Shown here: piece after piece, positions 18,393 to 27,547 of the stretch
Numbering within the stretch: position 1 is the first letter of the stretch
Layout: every line of letters begins with the position of its first letter
Assembly: GCA_025360065.1 (NCBI GenBank)
Contig: JANYCX010000179.1
Location: 1-35,390 of the forward strand
Length of the DNA stretch: 35,390 bases
Source: Acetobacteraceae bacterium
GTDB taxonomy: Bacteria; Pseudomonadota; Alphaproteobacteria; Acetobacterales; Acetobacteraceae
Direction: 5' to 3'
Position numbers and translations under genes: made by a program
Notes under the pieces: model-generated
What the model was told of the DNA's origin: nothing
What the model saw: only the letters and a program-made list of their open reading frames with translations
Databases searched by the model: none

Positions 18393-18546
18393 CGGGAAAA
18401 TCCTTTGGGGCAGTGTGGATCATGCGCTGTGCCTGCCGTGATGCGTCAAGCTCTGCGTGTCGGGGCGAACTGCCCTGCGGGCGTAGTTATGCGGACGAGG
18501 TGAAAAAAGCTTGCATTTTTTGCGCAGTATTGTTAATAAATACAAC

Positions 18547-19119
18547 ATGACATTTACACCTTCCATCATCCCCCCGAGCCTGCGAGACCGCGCGCCAGAG
18601 TTGGCGCAGCGTCTGGCGGCGATTTTGCTTGGGCTGGCGGGGGTGATGGCGCGACGGTTCCTAAAGGACCCGCGCCTGGTGGGGCTGATCGGGCCGCTTT
18701 GGCGCCGGCTGACCCGGATTGCCCGGCGGTTTGAGGGGGCGGCGACACGGCCTGCCAGAAAGCGTACAGCACGACCGGCGCAGCGGGCTGCCGCGACGCA
18801 AGTGGCAAACTGCCTGCCAGGCCGGCGCGGTTGGCTGGTGCACGAGCTTGGCTGGGAGGCGGCTGGTTATGCCAGCCAGTTGGCGCATTTGCTCGCCGAG
18901 CCCGAAATGCAGGCGCTGATCGCGGCTGCACCGCGGGTTGAGCGGGTGCTGCGCCCGCTTTGTCGGATGCTTGGCTACGATCTGGCGGCGGTGCCCCAAA
19001 TGGTGGCGCCGCCTTTGGTGTTGGCCGCGCCGGTGCCGCCGCCGGAGTGGCGAGCTGACGATGAGGTTTTGGGGCTGGGGAGAGCTTTGGAGCCGTTGGA
19101 TTTCGCGACACAAGGGTAG
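18547..19119 (+). CDS. Conserved-looking hypothetical protein
   Basis: 190 aa ORF MTFTPSIIPPSLRDRAPELAQRLAAILLGLAGVMARRFLKDPRLVGLIGPLWRRLTRIARRFEGAA...; basic/hydrophobic, no recognised domain; AT-rich flanks. Confidence 0.6.
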   Translation: MTFTPSIIPPSLRDRAPELAQRLAAILLGLAGVMARRFLKDPRLVGLIGPLWRRLTRIARRFEGAATRPARKRTARPAQRAAATQVANCLPGRRGWLVHELGWEAAGYASQLAHLLAEPEMQALIAAAPRVERVLRPLCRMLGYDLAAVPQMVAPPLVLAAPVPPPEWRADDEVLGLGRALEPLDFATQG

Positions 19120-19578
19120 GGCGCGCGGGAGAATTGCGTTCATTTTGTTACGATATCGATATGAAAAATAGATCCTGGCCCGGTTGGTTAAAAAAATATC
19201 GACTTTTCCAAAAAATTAATCAATAAGGGCTGATTATATTAACCGGATGTTTACCAATGCGCCTCAGATTGCGGGCTATGATCTCAAGTTCCTCCCTCGC
19301 GGCGTTTTCCGCCACCAATATCCCGTCCGGCCCGCGCCCCAATCAGGCCGATACGCCAAGCCTGCGGCCGAATGTGCAATCGGCGCGCGCCAATTCGCCG
19401 GGGGCGTTGCCGATGCAGGCGCTGCCGACCACCCCGCCCGCCCAGCCGCCGCCGCGCGGGTCGCTGTTGAATTTGTCGGTCTGATCGGATTGATGCGCGG
19501 CCGTGTGATGCGCGAATTCCGCGTGAAGCACGCCATGGGGGATTGAAACCGCCAGGACAGGTATGCCACATCCTGCCG

Positions 19579-20121
19579 ATGGCCGATTTTATCCGCGAAG
19601 TACCAGACGGCGATAACCGCGAGCGGGCGGTTTGCCGTGACTGCGGCCATATTGACTATCAAAACCCCAAAATCGTCGCCGGCGCCGTTGTTGTCCATGA
19701 CGGAAAAATTCTGTTGTGCCGCCGTGCCATCGAACCGCGCCGCGATTATTGGACCTTGCCGGCGGGCTATATGGAGCTCGGCGAAACCGTCGAGGAAGGC
19801 GCCCGGCGCGAAGCGCTTGAGGAGGCTGAGGCGGATATTACGCTGGAAGGCATTCTGGCGATTTATTCGATCAGCCGCATCGGCCAGGTCCAGTTCATGT
19901 TCCGCGCCCGCTTCACTAACGCGCCGGTTTTCAGCGCGGGGGTCGAAAGCCTGGAAGTTGGGCTGTTCGCCTGGGACGATATCCCGTGGGACCGGCTCGC
20001 ATTCCCGACGGTTCGCTGGGCGCTGGAAGCATGGCGGGCCAATCCGACCGGAGTGCTTGGCGCGCCATTGGGCAATCCAGCCTCCGACCCGCGCGGCACT
20101 GGCCGATCAGGCGCGCCATGA
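19579..20121 (+). CDS. NUDIX hydrolase with N-terminal zinc-ribbon-like CxxCG
   Basis: AVCRDCGHIDYQNPKIVAGAVVVHDGKILLCRRAIEPRRDYWTLPAGYMELGETVEEGARREALEEAEADI: Nudix box. Confidence 0.92.
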   Translation: MADFIREVPDGDNRERAVCRDCGHIDYQNPKIVAGAVVVHDGKILLCRRAIEPRRDYWTLPAGYMELGETVEEGARREALEEAEADITLEGILAIYSISRIGQVQFMFRARFTNAPVFSAGVESLEVGLFAWDDIPWDRLAFPTVRWALEAWRANPTGVLGAPLGNPASDPRGTGRSGAP

Positions 20122-20495
20122 AAGCGCGGATTGCGCTGGTTGCAGCGATGCTGAGCGGGTTTGCCCCGATGTTGGCGGCCGCAACGTTTGAGCCGGTGTA
20201 TAAGGTCCTGCCCGGTCGGTTGCCAGTTCTGCCAGGGCAAAGCCGCCTTCCGTCAGTGGGCCGCGATCTGGCGCCGGTGCCGAATTACGACCTCGATGCG
20301 CCGCGGGATCGTGCCGATGGGCGGGCACGGGTGGAAGCCGGGGTCATTGATCGCGATGGACGGCGGCGCCCCGATCTCGGGGAGTTCGCGACAGGGTCGG
20401 GGTATTCCCAGTTGCTGGAACGCAAGTCGCGGTCGCAGTCCGGATTGGGCAGCATCCTCGCCCCGAGTGTCATCTTGCGGGTGCCGCTGAATTAG
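20118..20495 (+). CDS. Small predicted secreted hypothetical protein
   Basis: MKARIALVAAMLSGFAPMLAAATFEPVYKVLPGRLPVLPG...: signal-peptide-like N-terminus; ATGA overlap with the NUDIX gene. Confidence 0.6.
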   Translation: MKARIALVAAMLSGFAPMLAAATFEPVYKVLPGRLPVLPGQSRLPSVGRDLAPVPNYDLDAPRDRADGRARVEAGVIDRDGRRRPDLGEFATGSGYSQLLERKSRSQSGLGSILAPSVILRVPLN

Positions 20496-20542
20496 TTGGC
20501 TTGCCTATTCGATCGGATAAAGATGATCGTGAAAACAGGGCT

Positions 20543-21097
20543 CTAGTGCTGCCAGATCACCTCGGACGGGCCGTCGGCGTGCGGGTCGCACTGCAATATC
20601 TGGCCATTCACCGCATGGGTCCCGGTCATGGCCAGGATGAAGCCCCAATGGCTGACCACCAACGTGGTTTCCTGATCGGGCAGGGCGGCCATTTCGGCGC
20701 GGAACAGGGCCGCGCGCGCCATGACCTGATCGGCGGGTTCTTCGACCGCCGGCCACCATGCCTCGCCGATATGGGCGAAATCATGCTCGGGCCACACTGA
20801 CGCCAGCGCAGTCGCCGGGCGGCCGACATCGCATGCCAGCGCGTAGCGTTCGCGGACCAGCGGGTGGAGCTGCAATTTCATCGCCCGCGAACGGGCAATC
20901 GGGGCAGCGGTTTGCATGGTGCGGGTATAGGGGGAGGCGATGATGCGGGTAATTTTCTGCCCGATCAGCGCTTCGGCGGCATGGCGGGCCTGGACATGGC
21001 CAAGCGGCGTGAGCTTGGGGTCGATGATGCCAGGATCGCGCCCGAGTGCTGCCATATGCAGGTTGAATTCACTTTGGCCGTGGCGGAGCAGGATCAT
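20543..21097 (-). CDS. Histidine phosphatase family protein (phosphoglycerate mutase-like)
   Basis: MILLRHGQSEFNLHMAALGRDPGIIDPKLTPLGHVQARHAAEAL...IIASPYTRTMQTAAPIA: RHG motif. Confidence 0.93.
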   Translation of the reverse strand: MILLRHGQSEFNLHMAALGRDPGIIDPKLTPLGHVQARHAAEALIGQKITRIIASPYTRTMQTAAPIARSRAMKLQLHPLVRERYALACDVGRPATALASVWPEHDFAHIGEAWWPAVEEPADQVMARAALFRAEMAALPDQETTLVVSHWGFILAMTGTHAVNGQILQCDPHADGPSEVIWQH

Positions 21098-21189
21098 GGC
21101 GTCGAATTAACCCCAGCAGCGGCCAGACGCAACCATGGCTGTTGGATGGGACGTTGTGAAACCGTGCGCGCACGCTTATGTCTTGAGGA

Positions 21190-21215
21190 TCGTAATCACT
21201 TTAGCCCGCTTAGCG
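21190..21215. repeat. Short inverted repeat upstream of the Tim44-like gene
   Basis: CCCGCT-T-AGCGGG near 21198-21212, in the divergent intergenic region. Confidence 0.4.
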
Positions 21216-21231
21216 GGTGTGGGAGACCTGG

Positions 21232-21906
21232 ATGGGCGCCGCGGGCGACTTTCCGATAGACCTCGTTATCCTCGGCGGGGTGGCGTTGTTTCTGATCCTC
21301 CGCCTGCGCAGCATTTTGGGCCGGCGCGAAGGTTTTGAACGTCCGGTCGATGGCCAGGGCGGCGAAGTGCGCGCACCGGACGCGGCATCGATCCGCCCGA
21401 CCGAACCTGGCCGAGCGCCTGGCCCTGAGACCGCCCGGATATTGCCAGACCCTTCGACCGAAGCTGGATTGGCGCTTGCGGCGATGAGCGCGCTCGATCC
21501 TACGGTGCATCCGGGGCAGTTCCTGACCGGCGCCGAGGCGGCATTTCGTTTGATCGTTGGCGCCTTTGCCGCCGGTGATCGCGTGGGGCTGCGTCCTTTA
21601 TTGTCCGATGACACCTATCGCGCTTTCGAAACCGCGATCGCTGCGCGCGAAACCGCGGGCGAGATCCAACGCACTGAAATCCGAGGAATTCCGTCGGTCG
21701 GGATCGAGCACGCTACACTGCACGACCACACCGCCAGCATCACGGTGCGCTTTGTTTCCGATCAGGTGAACATCACCCACGACAATGCCGGACACCCGGT
21801 GGTCGGCACGGATGCCGTTACCGAGATTACCGATCTTTGGACTTTTGAACGTGTCCTGGGCAGTTCTGACCCAAGCTGGAGACTGGCGGCGGCGCGCAGC
21901 GCGTGA
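21232..21906 (+). CDS. Tim44/TimA-like domain protein
   Basis: MGAAGDFPIDLVILGGVALFLILRLRSILGRREGFERP (N-terminal TM), C-terminal FRLIVGAFAAGDRVGLRPLLSDDTYRAFETAIAARE... Tim44-like domain. Confidence 0.88.
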   Translation: MGAAGDFPIDLVILGGVALFLILRLRSILGRREGFERPVDGQGGEVRAPDAASIRPTEPGRAPGPETARILPDPSTEAGLALAAMSALDPTVHPGQFLTGAEAAFRLIVGAFAAGDRVGLRPLLSDDTYRAFETAIAARETAGEIQRTEIRGIPSVGIEHATLHDHTASITVRFVSDQVNITHDNAGHPVVGTDAVTEITDLWTFERVLGSSDPSWRLAAARSA

Positions 21907-23051
21907 GGCGGGTTCTTGGTTTGGCTGTTGCCGCCCTGTTGGCGGCATGTTCCTCCACGCCGCCGCCGCCGCCGGCAGATCCGCCGGTGGCCGTTGGGAT
22001 TGTTGTGCCGAAAGGCCCTGGCCCGGCGTTGACCCAAATTGGCTACGACCAATTGCCCGGGTGGCTTGACGGCCGTCATGCGACGGCGATCCCTGCGTTT
22101 CTGGCGGGATGCGCGCGGATGGTTGGGCAGAATCTTGGCGGACGCGGCGAGGCGGCGAACCGCGGCGGCAGTCCAACCAATTGGAGGAGTGCCTGTGTCG
22201 CGGCAGCGATGGTGCCACCGGGCGACGAGCGGGCCGCGCGGGCATTTTTCGAGCGGCATTTCCAACCGTGGATCGCATCGATCGACGGGTCCGCGCAGGG
22301 CAAGTTCACCGGCTATTACGAGCCGGAACTGAGAGGCTCGCGCCAACGCGGCGGCGTCTATCAGACCCCGCTGCTGCGCAGCCCTGGGCCAGGACGGTCA
22401 TTGTCGCGCGCCCAGATTGTTGCCGGCGGACTGTCCAAGCAGCGCCTCGACTTGCTTTTTGTGTCCAACCCAATCGACGCGTTTTTCCTGGAAATTCAGG
22501 GCGCCGGCCGGGTGCGCCTGCCCGACGGGCGCGATGTCCGGGTGTCGTATGCCGGCCAGAACGGCCATTCCTATGTGCCGATCGGGCGCATTCTGGTTGA
22601 TCGTGGCGAGTTGAAACTCGAAGACGTCACGCTGCAGTCGATCCGTGCGTGGCTGATCGCCCATCCCAAGCAGGCGCAGGCGTTGATGAACATGAACCCG
22701 TCTTATGTGTTCTTCCGCGAAATCCCTGGCACTGCGCCCGAGCAAGGCCCGCCAGGGGCACTGGGCGCGCCGTTGACGCCGATGCGATCCATTGCCGTCG
22801 ATAAGAGCTTCATCCCGATGGGGGCGCCGGTTTGGATTGAGACCACCGATCCGGTAACTGCCGTGCCGATCCGCCAAATCATGATGGCGCAGGATGTGGG
22901 TGGCGCGATCAAAGGGGCAGTCCGCGCCGATATATTCTTCGGCTGGGGGGCGGCGGCTGAGGAACGTGCGGGGCGGATGAACAAATCTGGTGCCGCCTAT
23001 CTTTTCCTGCCGCGTGATGTGTCCGTGCCGATCGCCGCCAACACGCGATGA
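21903..23051 (+). CDS. mltA: Membrane-bound lytic murein transglycosylase A (MltA)
   Basis: Lipoprotein-like N-terminus (LAACSS), GKFTGYYEPELRGS, FLEIQGAGRVRLPDGRDVRVSYAGQNGHSYVPIGRILVDRGE, NPSYVFFREI, C-terminal 3D domain. Confidence 0.94.
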   Translation: MRRVLGLAVAALLAACSSTPPPPPADPPVAVGIVVPKGPGPALTQIGYDQLPGWLDGRHATAIPAFLAGCARMVGQNLGGRGEAANRGGSPTNWRSACVAAAMVPPGDERAARAFFERHFQPWIASIDGSAQGKFTGYYEPELRGSRQRGGVYQTPLLRSPGPGRSLSRAQIVAGGLSKQRLDLLFVSNPIDAFFLEIQGAGRVRLPDGRDVRVSYAGQNGHSYVPIGRILVDRGELKLEDVTLQSIRAWLIAHPKQAQALMNMNPSYVFFREIPGTAPEQGPPGALGAPLTPMRSIAVDKSFIPMGAPVWIETTDPVTAVPIRQIMMAQDVGGAIKGAVRADIFFGWGAAAEERAGRMNKSGAAYLFLPRDVSVPIAANTR

Positions 23052-23617
23052 CGTGGGAAGAACGCATTGCCAATTATGTCAAGGTGACCGGATTTCCGCG
23101 CAGCCTGTTTGTTTCCGAAGATGGCCGCGCGGTTGGCACCTGGATCATGGGTAATAACTACCGGGTGAAATCGACCTATTACGGCGGCTATCCGGCGGGG
23201 TATCTGCGCCGCGTGCGGGCGCTGTTTCCGGAAAAGAAAAAAGTGCTGCATGTGTTCAGCGGCAAAGTTGATCTGGCGGCGTTTCCTGGGGATACGGTGG
23301 ACCTCAACCCGAAGCTCGCGCCGACCTATATTGATGATGCGCAAACCCTGTTGAAAGTGCCGCTGGAAGACTACGATCTGGTGTTGGCCGACCCACCGTA
23401 TAGTGTGGAAGACGCCGACCACTATCAGACCACGATGGTCAAGCGCAACGTTGTCATGCGCGCCTTGCAGCGCCTGCCGAAAGACGCCCATGTGGTGTGG
23501 CTCGATCAGGTACTGCCGATGTACCGCAAGGATGCGTTTGCGGTCGAAGGGGTGATTGGAATGGTAAAATCAACCAATCACCGCTTCCGCGTGGTGACAG
23601 TGTTCGGCCGGGTTTAG
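23048..23617 (+). CDS. Solitary SAM-dependent DNA methyltransferase-like protein (DPPY motif)
   Basis: KVLHVFSGKVDL (motif I-like), DTVDLNP, YDLVLADPPYSVEDADHYQTTM (motif IV DPPY). ATGA overlap with mltA. Confidence 0.72.
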   Translation: MTWEERIANYVKVTGFPRSLFVSEDGRAVGTWIMGNNYRVKSTYYGGYPAGYLRRVRALFPEKKKVLHVFSGKVDLAAFPGDTVDLNPKLAPTYIDDAQTLLKVPLEDYDLVLADPPYSVEDADHYQTTMVKRNVVMRALQRLPKDAHVVWLDQVLPMYRKDAFAVEGVIGMVKSTNHRFRVVTVFGRV

Positions 23618-25140
23618 TTCGTCAGGCCATCGAGGATCGCTGTTGCCTCGGCGGTGATTTGTGCGACCCGGTCGGGCGTCATCGCTGCCAAACTGCGGTA
23701 GGGCAGCGCCATGCGTGGGTTGCCGGCGAGGGTCGCTCGGTTTTCGATCAGAAAATGCCAGTAAAGCGGGTTGAACGGGCAGGCTCCCGGACCGAGCTTG
23801 ATCTTTGGATCATAGCGGCAGCCCACGCAATAATCCGACATCCGGTCGATATAGGCGCCCGATGCCGCGTAGGGTTTGGAGGCCAGTAACCCGCCATCAG
23901 CGAACAGTGCCATGCCGTGGGTGTTGGGCAGTTCCACCCATTCATACGCATCGGCGTAAACCGCGAGATACCAGGCTTCTACCTGGGCCGGGGCGACTCC
24001 GGCGAGCAGGGCAAAATTTCCAGTCACCATCAGGCGCTGAATATGGTGGGCGTAGGCGTTGGCACGGGTGTCGGCCACCGCTTGCGCCAGGCAATTCATT
24101 TCAGTTTCACCCGACCAATAAAACCATGGCAGATCGCGTTGCGCCGCCAGGGCGTTGGTGGCGGCGTAGTCTGGCATCCGATACCAGTAAATGCCGCGGA
24201 CGAATTCGCGCCAGCCCAGGATCTGACGAACGAACCCCTCGACTGCATTAAGCGGCGCGTGTCCGGACTGCCACGCTGCAATTGCCGCATCACACAGCTC
24301 CCGCGCGGTCAGCAGGCCGATATTGAGCGCCGGTGACAGCAGGGCATGATACATGAACGGCGCGCCAGACTTCATCGCGTCCTGATAATCGCCAAAGGAA
24401 GGCAGACATTCGGAAATGAAATGGGTGAGCGCGGTCAAAGCGTCCTTCCGTGTCACTGGCCATCCGAAATTGTCGAGATCGCCAAAATGGTCGGCAAATC
24501 GGGTGGCGACGAGTGCCAGCACTTCGGCGGTGAGGGCATCGGGAGCAAAGCGATGCCGTTTGGGCAGGTGTTTGCCGGTGGGCAGGCGTTTGCGGTTTTC
24601 TGAGTCGAAATTCCAATCCCCGCCGGCCGGCTTGGCGCCATCCATCAGCAGCTCGCTTTCCCGCCGCATCTCGCGGTATAAAAACTCCATCCGAAAGGTT
24701 TTGCGGCCATCCGCCCAGCGCGCGAACCGGGCCTGCGAGCAAAAGAAACGATTGTCTTCGCGCAGTTCGACCGGGAGCGCGCAGGTTTTTGCCCAGCCTT
24801 GTGCCATGGTGAGCACGCGATATTCGCTGGGGTTGGTTAAAACGATGCGGTCCGGGCGGTGGCGGGCGACGGCGCGGGTGACCTCGCCAGTGAAGCTGCC
24901 CGTGTTGGCGGCATCGTCGAGGCGGACATAGTCAACCTGGTGTCCGCCGGCCACAAGTTCGGCGGCAAAATGGCGCATCGCCGACAGGATAAGGGCGATT
25001 TTCTGCTTGTGGTGCCGAACATAAATGGTTTCGTCGGCGACCTCCATCATCAGGACAATGTCGAGGGTCCTGTCGCAATCGTCGAGCGTCGCTATATCGT
25101 GGTTCAGCTGGTCACCCAAAATCACCCGCAAAATTTTCAT
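23614..25140 (-). CDS. Fe-S bacterial cryptochrome/photolyase (PhrB-like, deoxyribodipyrimidine photolyase-related)
   Basis: [21 protein letters not shown]...; C-terminal region with cysteines NCLAQAV...[30 protein letters not shown] typical of FeS-BCP proteins. Confidence 0.93.
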   Translation of the reverse strand: MKILRVILGDQLNHDIATLDDCDRTLDIVLMMEVADETIYVRHHKQKIALILSAMRHFAAELVAGGHQVDYVRLDDAANTGSFTGEVTRAVARHRPDRIVLTNPSEYRVLTMAQGWAKTCALPVELREDNRFFCSQARFARWADGRKTFRMEFLYREMRRESELLMDGAKPAGGDWNFDSENRKRLPTGKHLPKRHRFAPDALTAEVLALVATRFADHFGDLDNFGWPVTRKDALTALTHFISECLPSFGDYQDAMKSGAPFMYHALLSPALNIGLLTARELCDAAIAAWQSGHAPLNAVEGFVRQILGWREFVRGIYWYRMPDYAATNALAAQRDLPWFYWSGETEMNCLAQAVADTRANAYAHHIQRLMVTGNFALLAGVAPAQVEAWYLAVYADAYEWVELPNTHGMALFADGGLLASKPYAASGAYIDRMSDYCVGCRYDPKIKLGPGACPFNPLYWHFLIENRATLAGNPRMALPYRSLAAMTPDRVAQITAEATAILDGLTN

Positions 25141-25155
25141 GTTGGAGCCTCGCTT

Positions 25156-25311
25156 ATGCACCACAAACCTAACCTGCCCGAGAAAATTTGCGCCAGCTGC
25201 GGTCGGCCGTTTGCCTGGCGCAAGAAATGGGCAAAGGTGTGGGCTGAGGTGAAATACTGCTCCGACCGCTGCCGTGCGGCGCGACCGGGCAAGCAGCCGG
25301 CAAAAGGCTGA
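25156..25311 (+). CDS. DUF2256 zinc-finger-like small protein
   Basis: [51 protein letters not shown]: CxxC...CxxxC pattern and invariant-looking RPFxWRKKW. Confidence 0.9.
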   Translation: MHHKPNLPEKICASCGRPFAWRKKWAKVWAEVKYCSDRCRAARPGKQPAKG

Positions 25312-25324
25312 TCCGAGCTAGGGT

Positions 25325-25993
25325 CTAGAATGGGATTTGCTTTCCCATGTGATCGAACAGCAACCCGGTTTGCGCCGGCGTCAGCCCGTCGATCACCGCC
25401 AGCAGACGCTGCGCCGATTGGGCCGGGGTTTGCAGATCGAGGCCCGCTTTGGCAAAAGGGCGTGACAGGTCAGTTTCCACCGTGCCAGGATGCAACGCCA
25501 CACAAATCGCGTGTTTCCGGGTGCGCGCCAGCTCGATCGCGGCTGTCCGCATCAACTGATTGAGCGCCGCCTTCGCCGCGCGATAGGAATACCAGCCGCC
25601 GAGATGATTGTCGGAAATGCTGCCCACGCGGGCGGAAAGGGTGGCGAAAACAGCCCGCTCATCAGCCGCGAGCAAGGGCAGGAAGTGCTTCATCACCAGC
25701 GCCGGCCCGGTCGCGTTGACGGCGAAGCTGTAAGCGAGATGTGCGGGATCGAGCTGGCGCAGGCTTTTCTCGGGTTTAATCCGGTCATTATACAGAAAGC
25801 CGGTGGCATCAATGACCAGTCGCAGACCGGGACCGACCGCCTCGGCCGCCCGCGCGATCGAGGCCTCGTCCAGCAGATCAAATCCTGGCGTGATGCCGCG
25901 GCCGATCCGGGTTACTGCACGCCCCGGCCCATCCAATGCATCGGCCAAAGCCGCGCCGATGCCACGTGTTGCGCCGATGATAACAATGCTCAT
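25325..25993 (-). CDS. Short-chain dehydrogenase/reductase (SDR) family protein
   Basis: MSIVIIGATRGIGAALADALDG (Rossmann), YSYRAAKAALNQLMRTAAIEL (YxxxK), LHPGTVETDLSRPF. Confidence 0.92.
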   Translation of the reverse strand: MSIVIIGATRGIGAALADALDGPGRAVTRIGRGITPGFDLLDEASIARAAEAVGPGLRLVIDATGFLYNDRIKPEKSLRQLDPAHLAYSFAVNATGPALVMKHFLPLLAADERAVFATLSARVGSISDNHLGGWYSYRAAKAALNQLMRTAAIELARTRKHAICVALHPGTVETDLSRPFAKAGLDLQTPAQSAQRLLAVIDGLTPAQTGLLFDHMGKQIPF

Positions 25994-26159
25994 AGGTTCC
26001 ATGTTGCGGCGGCCTGCCAAATTGCAAGCCGCCGGCGACATTGGTGCAGTCGTACCCGCAGGTGCCCGATCTGAAATTCATTACCAAGGACTGCCCGGCT
26101 TCCCATGTCTCTCCGCCTGGCCCGACCGAGGAAATCATGGCCACACAGGGCGGAACAAC

Positions 26160-26273
26160 ATGGGGCGTGCGTCCTTGCCGCTGAGCATCATCAAGGCGGG
26201 CGTTTATGGCAAGGTCGTCGTGGTGGACATCCGCGGCAAGCGGGCGTGGAGCAATCCATTCTGGCTCGTTTGA
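26160..26273 (+). pseudogene. Possible C-terminal remnant of a PHP/amidohydrolase-like protein
   Basis: 38-codon reading frame MGRASLPLSIIKAGVYGKVVVVDIRGKRAWSNPFWLV* resembling a beta-sandwich C-terminal end; no catalytic part found upstream. Confidence 0.25.
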
Positions 26274-26413
26274 CAGAAATCTCTTTTCAAGCGGGTGGGA
26301 TATGCATTAAGAAAGTGCAGTCCTTTTTCCGGCAGCGCTGACGCTATAATCATTTGTCTGAGGGGTTTGGGGCACTGTTCCGGGCTCAAACGATGGGCTT
26401 TTAGGAGCATTGA

Positions 26414-27475
26414 ATGCAGTTCATTTTAGCATTGGCGCCAGTTGGCGCTGTCCGTCGCGTGGCATGTGGTGCGCTTTTTGCCCTCGGTCTTTTCGGTGCG
26501 TCAGGTCGCGAAAGCCAGGCGCTGATTATCAATGCAACCTTCGACAATACCCTCTCCAGTGATGCGCATAACGCTATCAACGCCGCAATCAGTGTGTTCA
26601 CCGGGCTGATTTCAGATCCCGTCACGGTGAATATCTACTTCCAGTCCGGGTCGATCGGCGGGTTGGGTACAAACTCAGTTGGCCTTTTCCCGGAATACTA
26701 CAACAACGCCAGCCCCAGCCCCTACTTTAATGTGCGGGATCTGCTGGCCGCCGACGCGACCGCGAACCCAACCAACACTATTTTGGCGACCGCAGTTGCA
26801 AATCTGCCGACTGGCTCAACCGCGCTCAATGGCCGGCCCTTCCTTTATATGACGGCCGCCAATCTGCGCGCACTCGGGCTATCAGCGTCCTATTGCTACG
26901 ACGCTACCGGGAGCTATGTTGGCTGCGGCGCGGGAACAGCTGTGAATGACTCGGTCATTACTCTCGCGAACTCAGGCGTGCTGGACTACACCCGCCCCAT
27001 CACCAGCGGCAAATATGACGCATTGCGGGTCATCGAACACGAAATCGACGAAGTCCTGGGGGTCGGTGGCGCGGGAAGTATGCTCGGGACCGCCTATAGC
27101 GCGAATTACAGCGGTATCCTTGATTTGTATCGGTACAGTGCCCCGGGTGTTGCAAGCTTCAGTTTGGCGAGCAATGCGACGGCGTATTATTCGATCAATG
27201 GTGGGAAAACTTCGCTGATCGGTGCCAATCAGTCCAGTATCGGTGACTACGCAGATTTCGCCAGCCTGTCGGGCTGCCCGCAATTCGTGCAGAACGCATT
27301 TTCCTGCCCAGATCAAATCGCCAACATCAGCCGCACCTCGCCGGAAGGTGTTCTTTTGCAGGCGGTTGGCTGGGAGTTTTACGCACTGGCACCGGTCCCG
27401 GAACCTGCGACCCTGTCGCTGCTCGCGCTCGGTCTGGCCGCGCTTCCAGTTGTCCGCCGGCGTCGCAATATCTGA
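26414..27475 (+). CDS. PEP-CTERM sorting domain protein, putative metalloprotease (NF038122-like)
   Basis: N-terminal signal-like segment; VIEHEIDEVLGVGG; C-terminal APVPEPATLSLLALGLAALPVVRRRRNI (PEP motif, TM, basic tail). Confidence 0.88.
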   Translation: MQFILALAPVGAVRRVACGALFALGLFGASGRESQALIINATFDNTLSSDAHNAINAAISVFTGLISDPVTVNIYFQSGSIGGLGTNSVGLFPEYYNNASPSPYFNVRDLLAADATANPTNTILATAVANLPTGSTALNGRPFLYMTAANLRALGLSASYCYDATGSYVGCGAGTAVNDSVITLANSGVLDYTRPITSGKYDALRVIEHEIDEVLGVGGAGSMLGTAYSANYSGILDLYRYSAPGVASFSLASNATAYYSINGGKTSLIGANQSSIGDYADFASLSGCPQFVQNAFSCPDQIANISRTSPEGVLLQAVGWEFYALAPVPEPATLSLLALGLAALPVVRRRRNI

Positions 27476-27547
27476 CCAAGCCTTGCGCTGAACCGGCAGC
27501 GCGCGCAGTCTCCGCCAATCAGAATTGCATTGTTTGAGGGAGCGACC

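Noticed and set aside
19247-19571. Several short ORFs on both strands between the hypothetical gene and NUDIX
   Set aside because: All low-complexity (A/P/R-rich), overlapping each other, with no recognised motif or clear RBS; not called as genes.
26360-26395. Possible sigma54 site GGGGCACTGTTCCGGGC upstream of the PEP-CTERM gene
   Set aside because: The -24-like GGCAC is present, but the -12 element at the correct spacing is CGGGC rather than TTGC; match too weak.
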